From: Actinomycetes bacterium
GTDB lineage: Bacteria > Actinomycetota > Acidimicrobiia > Acidimicrobiales > Palsa-688
Length of the DNA: 5,734 bases
Assembly: GCA_021796905.1 (NCBI GenBank)
Contig: JAKABK010000150.1
Coordinates: 1-5,734, forward strand
Direction: 5' to 3'
Translations under genes and position numbers: made by a program
Part shown: positions 1-4,719 of the stretch, piece by piece
Layout: each line of letters starts with the position of its first letter
Position numbering within the stretch: position 1 is the stretch's first letter
The notes under the pieces: generated by a model
What the model was told of the DNA's origin: nothing
The model's input: only the letters and a program-made list of their open reading frames with translations
Database searches by the model: none

Positions 1-40
1 CCGGCTTGACAGGCCGGCGTGCACTCCAAACTGCACCACA
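1..40. other. Non-coding left edge with small inverted repeats
   Basis: No gene can be supported here. The stretch lies beyond the flotillin gene and its hairpin. It holds two weak inverted repeats: CCGGC (1-5) with GCCGG (13-17), and GTGCA (19-23) with TGCAC (32-36). Either could be part of a terminator region or the end of a feature lying outside the window. I looked for a tRNA-like cloverleaf and found none. Confidence 0.3.
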
Positions 41-65
41 GGTCCTTGCGTGCGCCGCAAGGGCT
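41..65 (-). terminator. Hairpin after the flotillin gene, candidate terminator
   Basis: CCTTGCG (44-50) pairs perfectly with CGCAAGG (56-62) around a 5-nt loop. The stem can extend to 41/65 using G-U pairs, to about 10 bp. It begins about 9 nt after the flotillin stop codon in the direction of that gene. No U-tract follows, which is common for terminators in high-GC actinobacteria but leaves the call open. Confidence 0.45.
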
Positions 66-74
66 CCGGGGAGC

Positions 75-1325
75 CTAGTCGACGGCGGGACGGGCCGCTT
101 CCCGCCCCGCCCGGCGCTCCGGCTGCGGCGCTCCGGCCTCCCCCAGTTCCGGCACCGGCGGCCGGCCGTCGGAGCCCCGGATGGGCCCGGACAGCGCCGC
201 CCGGTCCCGACCGTCGGGCTCGGAGCCCTCCCCGGGGCCGTCCCGACGCTCCGGTTGCCCGGCGGACTCCCGCAGCGTCTCGAACATCCTGATCCCTTGG
301 GTCGCGAGGCTCGAGACGAACGAGTTGAGCCCGCTTCCACCACCGACGACGGTCAGGTGCGAGTCGACCAGGCCGTCGGCCACCGCCCGCAGCATGTCGG
401 GTAGCTGGGAGATCAGTTGGAGATCGAGGGCGACCCGGTCGTTGGCCGCTCCGGCCTCCCCGAGCCGGTGGAGGCGTTCCGATTCGGCCTCGGCGAGGAT
501 CTTGATCCGCTCGGCCTCGGCCTGGGCGGGTCGGAGGACTTCGGCGATGAGCTGCTCCTGGCGCAGCTCGGCGTTGCGCTGGGCGAGGGTCGTCTTGGCC
601 GCCAGGACCTGCTGGGCGGCCTGGGCCTCGGCGAGCGGACCGGCCTGGGCGGCGGTCGCCTGCGCCTTCTCGGTGTCGGCCTGGAAACCGGCTTTGGCGA
701 CCGCTGTCAGGCGCTCGAACTCGGCCTGGTTGCGCCGCGACAGCTGCTCGGCCTCCGCGGAGGCCTGGTCGGCCTGCGCCTGGGCGACCCGGGCGGCCCG
801 CTGGACCTCGGCGACGTGCGGGGCGGCGAGCGCTTTGATGTAGCCCGAGCCCAGGTCGTCGATGCTCTCGATCTGGAGGGCGTCGACGACCAGGCCGATC
901 TTCGACATCTCGATCTTCGACGCGTCGAGGGCCTCCTCGGCGAGGCGCTGGCGCTCCCGGATGATCTCCTCCACGGTCATCGACCCGATGATCGAACGGA
1001 GGTGCCCGGCGAAGATCCGCCCGGTCAGCATGCTCATCTTGTCCTCGCTGCCGAGGAACCGCTGCGCGGCGTTGGCGATGCCCTCCGGGTCGGAGCCGAC
1101 CTTGAACGCGATCACCGCCCGGACGTTGACCGCGATGCCCTGCTTGGTCACGCACTCCTCGGCGACCTCGGCCTCTTGCATCGACAGGGTCAGGTAGCTC
1201 ACCCGGGAACGCAGCGGGAGGACGAACGCACCGTGACCGATCACGATCTTGAACGGGAGGTTGCCCCTCTTGACACCACTGACGAGCATCGCCTCGTCCG
1301 GGCGGGGCACGCGCCAACCGAGCAT
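75..1325 (-). CDS. Flotillin-like SPFH/band-7 protein without a membrane hairpin
   Basis: This 416-residue protein belongs to the flotillin branch of the SPFH (band 7) family, which forms oligomeric scaffolds at bacterial membranes. The SPFH domain covers about residues 2-165, opening with WRVPRPDEAMLVSG and containing the CVTKQGIAVNVRAVIAFKVG and RSIIGSMTVEEIIRERQ segments. An Ala/Glu/Gln-rich coiled coil with EA repeats follows at about 168-290. A conserved-looking C-terminal part lies at 295-350, and residues 353-416 form a Pro/Gly/Arg-rich, probably disordered tail. The ATG is well placed: AAGGAG lies 5 nt upstream, and an in-frame TAG sits immediately before the ATG, so no longer start is possible. 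Unlike Bacillus FloT, it has no N-terminal membrane segment; I recall actinobacterial relatives that also begin this way. The gene directly follows the NfeD-like gene, whose open frame overlaps it by 85 bp, and the two are very likely co-transcribed. The family call is firm; the cellular role is inferred. Confidence 0.93.
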   Translation of the reverse strand: MLGWRVPRPDEAMLVSGVKRGNLPFKIVIGHGAFVLPLRSRVSYLTLSMQEAEVAEECVTKQGIAVNVRAVIAFKVGSDPEGIANAAQRFLGSEDKMSMLTGRIFAGHLRSIIGSMTVEEIIRERQRLAEEALDASKIEMSKIGLVVDALQIESIDDLGSGYIKALAAPHVAEVQRAARVAQAQADQASAEAEQLSRRNQAEFERLTAVAKAGFQADTEKAQATAAQAGPLAEAQAAQQVLAAKTTLAQRNAELRQEQLIAEVLRPAQAEAERIKILAEAESERLHRLGEAGAANDRVALDLQLISQLPDMLRAVADGLVDSHLTVVGGGSGLNSFVSSLATQGIRMFETLRESAGQPERRDGPGEGSEPDGRDRAALSGPIRGSDGRPPVPELGEAGAPQPERRAGREAARPAVD

Positions 1326-1597
1326 CTAGTCTCCTTCCCCCCCGGCGGCGGAGGGGGTGCGCCGCCGGCGCAGGACGACGCCCATTCCGACATGGCGGCG
1401 ACCTGCACCACTCGACCGGGGCGCGCCCCGACCACCAGCACCTGCACCCCCCGCTCGATCATCTCGTCGCTGTAGGCGATGAACGGCTCCGACCCGCCGC
1501 TCACCGGCAACTGGACCTCGCCGGGACGGCCCGGTCCGGCGATCCGCATCGTGACCTGGCCGAGCTGCCCGATCAGCTGATCGCCCACGAAGGACAC
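1241..1597 (-). CDS. Small NfeD-like OB-fold protein, partner of the flotillin
   Basis: The open frame gives 118 residues, but only about the first 70 look like a real domain. That part reads as the soluble beta-barrel (OB-fold) of NfeD proteins: a GQLGQVTMRI strand, PGRPGEVQL, the FIAYSDEMIERGVQVLVVG segment and a closing GRVVQVA strand. NfeD proteins typically sit beside SPFH genes and act with flotillins at the membrane; this one has no membrane helices. From about residue 72 the frame turns into low-complexity PPPPP and Arg/Ser/Cys-rich sequence. Its last 28 codons are simply another frame of the flotillin start, so the true end is doubtful. A -1 shift at G GGG GGG (1343-1337) would end the protein at TAG 1328-1326 after 90 residues. 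The GTG start at 1597 has no good Shine-Dalgarno, but a -10-like TATGGT lies 6 nt upstream, suggesting leaderless expression. The family call rests on pattern recognition. Confidence 0.72.
   Translation of the reverse strand: MSFVGDQLIGQLGQVTMRIAGPGRPGEVQLPVSGGSEPFIAYSDEMIERGVQVLVVGARPGRVVQVAAMSEWASSCAGGAPPPPPGGKETRCSVGACPARTRRCSSVVSRGATSRSRS
1331..1336 (-). promoter_or_regulatory. Shine-Dalgarno site of the flotillin gene
   Basis: On the minus strand AAGGAG lies 5 nt before the ATG at 1325. It fixes the start, together with the TAG that directly precedes the ATG. The site is fused to a run of seven G on its 5' side (1343-1337), which belongs to the coding frame of the upstream NfeD-like gene. 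Confidence 0.8.
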
Positions 1598-1603
1598 GCG
1601 TGC

Positions 1604-1633
1604 ACCATACCCATCCCTTGCGCCAAGCGTGAA
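1604..1633 (-). promoter_or_regulatory. Candidate promoter of the nfeD-like/flotillin operon
   Basis: On the minus strand TTCACG (1633-1628) and TATGGT (1609-1604) are separated by 18 nt. They match the sigma-70 type -35 and -10 consensus at four of six positions each, and the -10 also fits the actinobacterial TANNNT form. The GTG start codon begins 7 nt after the -10, where transcription itself would be expected to begin, so the message would be leaderless. The site lies in the 84-bp gap after the ChrB-like gene. Confidence 0.5.
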
Positions 1634-1681
1634 CGGGTGGCCCCGGGAGCCGGCCGACGCCGACCCGCACCCGCACCCGGG

Positions 1682-2236
1682 TCAGGCGTCGAGCTCCCGG
1701 TCGTAGACGTGGGTGGCGTAGTCCTCGAGTATCGCCTCGCAGCCCGCGATCGCCTCGGCGGCCCGCCCGGCGCCCTCCGAGCGCAGCACGTCACGGGCCC
1801 GGACCTTGTCGAACCAACCCTTCAACTTGGCGAGGTCCACGTCGTTCTCCTCGAGCTCCGCGTAGGTGAAGTGGTCGTCGTCGTACTCCTTGCGCACCTG
1901 GCGGGAGAAGTCCTCGCAGCGGTCGACGATCTCCTCGTACTCGTCGTCGCGCGCCGCGTTGAACTGGGCTACGAGGCCGTCCTCGCCGGCGAGGACGTCG
2001 CTGGCGAAGAGCAGCGCGGTCCCGCCCATCTCGATGATCTCGCTGCGCAGAGCGCGCAGGGCCCGCTCGGCGACCGGCGAGGCCGGCAGCGCCGCAGCGG
2101 AGGTCTGCACGTAGATCGCGCCGAGGCCCCGGAGCCGACGCCAGACCCCGGCTCTCAGACGGGACGGCTCGCTCGGCACCCGGTAGACGAGCAGCAACCA
2201 GCGGACCCGTTCGGAGGCGCCGGCGGGTGGGCTCAC
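1682..2236 (-). CDS. ChrB N-terminal-domain-only protein
   Basis: With the GTG start at 2236 the product has 184 residues. It matches the N-terminal domain of ChrB, the regulator linked to chromate resistance: VRWLLLVYRVPSEPSRLRAGVWRRLRGLGA at about 11-40 is the typical opening strand and helix. The ARDDEYEEIVDRCEDF helix follows at about 95-110, then the FTYAELEEND segment near 123-132 and a helical C-terminus ending DYATHVYD. Full-length ChrB carries a second, C-terminal domain that is absent here. No ChrA chromate transporter lies in the window, so a chromate role should not be assumed. A longer in-frame start at 2440 is possible on paper, but its extra 68 residues overlap the DUF2237 gene and are Pro/Ser-rich shadow sequence. 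No clear Shine-Dalgarno precedes the GTG. It follows DUF2237 by 49 bp and may be co-transcribed with it. Confidence 0.82.
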   Translation of the reverse strand: MSPPAGASERVRWLLLVYRVPSEPSRLRAGVWRRLRGLGAIYVQTSAAALPASPVAERALRALRSEIIEMGGTALLFASDVLAGEDGLVAQFNAARDDEYEEIVDRCEDFSRQVRKEYDDDHFTYAELEENDVDLAKLKGWFDKVRARDVLRSEGAGRAAEAIAGCEAILEDYATHVYDRELDA

Positions 2237-2274
2237 GGTCCCGCCGGCCCCCGGCGACCGGCCCGGCGGGCACC
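2237..2274 (-). other. Inverted repeat between the DUF2237 and ChrB-like genes
   Basis: CCCGCCGG (2240-2247) pairs perfectly with CCGGCGGG (2263-2270). GGT (2237-2239) can continue the stem with ACC (2272-2274) across a one-base bulge, giving about 11 bp. The structure fills most of the 49-bp spacer and abuts the GTG start of the ChrB-like gene at 2236. It could terminate the DUF2237 transcript or mask the ribosome entry site of the next gene; the sequence cannot decide. Confidence 0.4.
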
Positions 2275-2285
2275 GGTGGGGCAGT

Positions 2286-2669
2286 TCACAGCCCCGCCGG
2301 ACCGGGAGGCACGTCGACGGCGAGCTCGCGAAGCACCTCCAGGTCAACGACGTCGAGGGCCCGTTCGTGGGTGGACGCCAGGACCACGAAGCAGGCGCAG
2401 CCGTCGCGATAGGCGCGCAGCCAGTTGGCGGCGGTGACACACCAACGGTCCCCCGGCCTCAACCCGGGGAACCCCCACAGCGGGACCGGCGTGGACAGGT
2501 CGTTGCCGATCCGACGCTGGTGCTCCAAGAACTCGGCGGTCACCACCGCGCAGATCGTGTGCCGGCCGAGGTCGTCGGGCCCGGTGTTGCAGCAGCCGTC
2601 CCGGTAGAAGCCGGTGAGCGGGTCGGTACCGCAGGCTTCGAGCTCGCCTCCGAGGACGTTTGATGCCAC
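2286..2669 (-). CDS. DUF2237 family protein
   Basis: With the GTG start at 2669 the protein has 127 residues. It matches the DUF2237 (COG3651) family nearly end to end: NVLGGELEACGTDPLTGFYRDGCCNTG at the N-terminus, then HTICAVVTAEFLEHQ, GNDLSTP, the WGFPGLRPGDRWCVTAANWL core, and ASTHERALDVVDLEVL near the end. Seven cysteines are present (residues 13, 26, 27, 40, 77, 91, 93), several inside the most typical motifs. They could bind metal or form disulfides, but the family's function is unknown to me. An upstream in-frame GTG at 2687 would add six residues. I prefer 2669 because family members have only a few residues before NVLGG, and because a -10-like CAGAAT lies 6 nt upstream, suggesting a leaderless start. 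Neither start has a Shine-Dalgarno. A hairpin at 2701-2739 separates it from the protease gene upstream. Confidence 0.85.
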   Translation of the reverse strand: MASNVLGGELEACGTDPLTGFYRDGCCNTGPDDLGRHTICAVVTAEFLEHQRRIGNDLSTPVPLWGFPGLRPGDRWCVTAANWLRAYRDGCACFVVLASTHERALDVVDLEVLRELAVDVPPGPAGL

Positions 2670-2675
2670 CCGGAG

Positions 2676-2681
2676 ATTCTG
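2676..2681 (-). promoter_or_regulatory. Candidate -10 element of the DUF2237 gene
   Basis: On the minus strand CAGAAT matches TATAAT at four of six positions and lies 6 nt before GTG 2669, the same spacing seen at the NfeD-like gene. No convincing -35 exists; the expected place falls in or beside the GC hairpin arm at 2701-2712. This is a weak call supported mainly by the recurring arrangement. Confidence 0.3.
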
Positions 2682-2700
2682 GCGCACCCCGGGGCGGTTC

Positions 2701-2739
2701 GCGTCGGAGGGGCCGGCACCGGGCCGACCCCTCCGACGC
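2701..2739 (-). terminator. Strong hairpin after the HtrA-like protease gene
   Basis: GCGTCGGAGGGG (2701-2712) pairs perfectly over 12 bp with CCCCTCCGACGC (2728-2739). After one C-A mismatch, a further 4-bp stem CGGC/GCCG (2714-2717 with 2723-2726) closes a 5-nt loop. It lies 22 nt after the stop codon of the protease gene and before the DUF2237 start, so it most likely ends the protease transcript. There is no U-tract, as is frequent in high-GC actinobacteria. Confidence 0.7.
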
Positions 2740-2761
2740 TTCGGATGACCGGACCGGGAGG

Positions 2762-4558
2762 TTACTGGGGCGGACCGGACTTCAAGGTGACCCGCGTCGT
2801 GGCATGCGACCCACTGGGGGTCACGTAACCGAAGGTCACCGTCTGGCCGACCCGGGTCTGGAGCAGCTGTTGGGTGAGCCCGGCGGGTGAGGTGACGGTC
2901 TTGCCGTCGATGCTGGTGATGATGTCGTACTGGCTCAACCCGGACGTCGCCGCCGACGTACCGGGCAGCACCTCGACGATCGCCGCCCCCGAAGTGGTCG
3001 GCGGGGTGGTCGGCGTCGACCCCGACGTCCCACCGAAACCACCGAACCCGGTGCCGAAACCGGACCCCTGGCTGGCGTAGAGCGCGTCAGGGGTGGTCAC
3101 CTCCACCCCGAGGAACGGGGTCGCACCGATGTGCACGGTGCTGGAGGAGCGCCCGGCTTCGATCTGCCTGGCGACACTGATCGCCCGGTCGATCGGGATG
3201 GCGAAACCCTCGGTGGTCGAGCTCGACGGGGTCTGGAAGGTGAACGAACCGTTGGTCGAGGCGGCGGTGTCCATGCCGACGACCTTGCCGGCGGCGGTCA
3301 CGAGCGGCCCCCCGGAGTCCCCGGGACGGATGTCGGCGTTGGTCTCGATCATGTGCCGGAGCGTCTCGGTGGTTCCCGTCCCGGCATCGGAGGCCTTGAT
3401 CGACCGGTCGAGAGCGGTGACCGACCCTCCGGCGACGCTCGGGGTCCCGCCGACCCCGCCGGCGTTGCCGATCCCGACGATCGGCTCACCGACGTGCACG
3501 GCCGACGAGTTGCCGAGCTTCACCGTGGTGAGCCCGGAGGCGTGCTCGAGTTGGAGGACCGCGACGTCGACGGTACGGTCGTAGCCGACCACCTTCGCCC
3601 GATAGGTGCGGCCGTTGCCGAGGTCGGTGACCGAGATCGCCGTCTCCCCCTCGATCACGTGGTTGTTGGTGAGCACCTCGCCGTTCGATGTGAGCACCAT
3701 GCCGGTCCCGGCCGCTTCCTCGCTCTGGTAGGCGAGCTGGGTGTTGATGTCGACCAAGCCGGGGTCGACACGCTTGGCGATCGCGGTCACATCCGACGGG
3801 CTGCCGGAGGAGGTCGACACCGAGCTCCCACCGCTCGACGACGGCACACCGGGGAGCCCGAAACCGCTCGACCCGGAGCTGCCGCTCACCCCGCCGCCAC
3901 TGTTCCCGCTGCTCCCGGAGGAGGGAGCCGATGCAGCCGGGGCTGAGCTGCCACCGAGCCCTACACCGATACCGACCCCGGCACCACCGACGATCAGGGC
4001 TCCCGCGACCAGCAGGGCGACGATCGCGCCCCGTCGACGCCGCCGGCGGTCCGCTGGGTGCTGGCCTGCGGGACCGTAACCGTAACCGTAGGCAGGGTAA
4101 CCGGGCCCGTAGCCACCCCAGCCCCCGCCGGGCCCGTAACCGGGATGCGAGCCCGGGCCCCACTGGGCACCCCAGGGCGGCGCCGGTCCCCACTGCCCGG
4201 GTTGCGCACCCCCGGCGGACGTCGCCTCGCCCGGTGCCGGCCCGCTCCCCGGGTGCCATCCCGGCGGTGGGGGCCAGGACCCCGGGTGGGGCCCTCCCCA
4301 GGGTCCGGGATGCTGGGCTGTCCCGCCGGGCTCGTGGGTCCCGGGCAGGCCGGCGGTGGGCTGCCGGGCCCCAGCCGCCGGTCCGTCCTGGGGGCGCGGC
4401 CCGCCCGGGCCCGCCCGGCCGGCACCACCCTCGGCGGACGCTCCGCTCCCCGTACCCGCGCCGGCGGGTGGCTCGGTGTGCCAACCCGGGACCTCCGGAT
4501 CGTCGCCACCGGGAACCTGCCCTGCCTGCTCGTTGCGGATGTCGTCCTCATTGGCCAT
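2762..4558 (-). CDS. HtrA/DegP-like membrane-anchored serine protease with PDZ domain
   Basis: This 598-residue S1C-family protease should degrade or refold damaged proteins outside the cytoplasmic membrane. Residues 1-170 are a long Gly/Pro-rich cytoplasmic tail, Trp/Tyr-rich from about 85 to 165. Six arginines (171-176) precede one membrane segment (177-203), giving an inside-to-outside anchor. A Ser/Gly linker follows to about 255. The trypsin-like domain (about 256-470) has the full triad: His300 in LTNNHVIEG, Asp331 in RTVDVAVL and Ser415 in GDSGGPLV. A C-terminal PDZ domain starts with PFLGVEV (481-487) and continues as AAIVEVLPGTSAA through SQYDIITSIDGKTV. About 35 low-complexity Gly/Ser/Thr/Pro residues (492-525) are inserted between its first two strands. 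The ATG is supported by AGGAG 9 nt upstream. The gene diverges from the oxidoreductase gene and ends before a strong hairpin. The family and catalytic competence are clear; substrates are unknown. Confidence 0.95.
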   Translation of the reverse strand: MANEDDIRNEQAGQVPGGDDPEVPGWHTEPPAGAGTGSGASAEGGAGRAGPGGPRPQDGPAAGARQPTAGLPGTHEPGGTAQHPGPWGGPHPGSWPPPPGWHPGSGPAPGEATSAGGAQPGQWGPAPPWGAQWGPGSHPGYGPGGGWGGYGPGYPAYGYGYGPAGQHPADRRRRRRGAIVALLVAGALIVGGAGVGIGVGLGGSSAPAASAPSSGSSGNSGGGVSGSSGSSGFGLPGVPSSSGGSSVSTSSGSPSDVTAIAKRVDPGLVDINTQLAYQSEEAAGTGMVLTSNGEVLTNNHVIEGETAISVTDLGNGRTYRAKVVGYDRTVDVAVLQLEHASGLTTVKLGNSSAVHVGEPIVGIGNAGGVGGTPSVAGGSVTALDRSIKASDAGTGTTETLRHMIETNADIRPGDSGGPLVTAAGKVVGMDTAASTNGSFTFQTPSSSTTEGFAIPIDRAISVARQIEAGRSSSTVHIGATPFLGVEVTTPDALYASQGSGFGTGFGGFGGTSGSTPTTPPTTSGAAIVEVLPGTSAATSGLSQYDIITSIDGKTVTSPAGLTQQLLQTRVGQTVTFGYVTPSGSHATTRVTLKSGPPQ

Positions 4559-4567
4559 CGCTCAGTG

Positions 4568-4572
4568 CTCCT
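4568..4572 (-). promoter_or_regulatory. Shine-Dalgarno site of the HtrA-like gene
   Basis: AGGAG on the minus strand lies 9 nt before the ATG at 4558, near the upper end of usual spacing, and supports that start. I could not assign a convincing -10/-35 pair for this gene in the intergenic region. Confidence 0.65.
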
Positions 4573-4620
4573 AGGTGTCTGTGACGGTTCCTACCACCGG
4601 ATGTCCTCGCTACAAGTAAT

Positions 4621-4665
4621 CCCCATCTCCCTGAGCCCTCGCTGAGAGAGCGCTAGGAGTTGGGG
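4621..4665. promoter_or_regulatory. Imperfect dyad in the divergent intergenic region
   Basis: CCCCATCTCC (4621-4630) and GGAGTTGGGG (4656-4665) are complementary at 9 of 10 positions. A smaller CGCT/AGCG hairpin (4640-4643 with 4649-4652) sits between them. The dyad lies 63 bp upstream of the protease ATG and 55 bp upstream of the oxidoreductase GTG. It could be a shared operator or a leader structure of the protease transcript. No regulator can be named. Confidence 0.35.
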
Positions 4666-4705
4666 TGACGGTCGGGCCGGGTTCGGCGAAGCACGCCACT
4701 TTCGG

Positions 4706-4711
4706 CATACT
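4706..4711 (+). promoter_or_regulatory. Candidate -10 element of the oxidoreductase gene
   Basis: CATACT matches TATAAT at four of six positions and lies 8 nt before the GTG at 4720, so transcription would begin at or next to the start codon. The -35 region (about 4682-4688, TTCGGCG) is a poor match. There is no Shine-Dalgarno before GTG 4720 or GTG 4738, which favours a leaderless message starting at 4720. Confidence 0.4.
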
Positions 4712-4719
4712 GCCCTGTA

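Noticed and set aside
1..74. Possible tRNA or small RNA at the left edge, suggested by several short hairpins
   Set aside because: The stems do not assemble into a cloverleaf, and no anticodon or T-loop signature is visible. A terminator region explains them more simply.
417..1475. Plus-strand open frame of 352 codons opposite the flotillin gene
   Set aside because: Its Leu/Gly/Asp-rich repeats mirror the Ala/Glu coiled coil of the flotillin, and it has no domain of its own.
1640..1681. GGG-tract run on the minus strand as a G-quadruplex
   Set aside because: Only three close G tracts (GGGTGCGGGTGCGGG) are present before a longer gap. In DNA this GC-rich the pattern is expected by chance.
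1637..2437. Plus-strand open frame of 266 codons opposite the ChrB-like gene
   Set aside because: It is antisense to a recognisable protein, has no family features, and has a C-terminal half that is low-complexity Arg/Pro.
2237..2440. 68-residue N-terminal extension of the ChrB-like protein
   Set aside because: It overlaps the DUF2237 coding region in another frame and has Pro/Ser/Cys-rich composition unlike ChrB. The domain starts naturally after GTG 2236.
3486..4484. Second minus-strand frame of 332 codons inside the protease gene
   Set aside because: It is Arg/Gly-rich and out of frame with a protease whose catalytic triad, membrane segment and PDZ are all intact.
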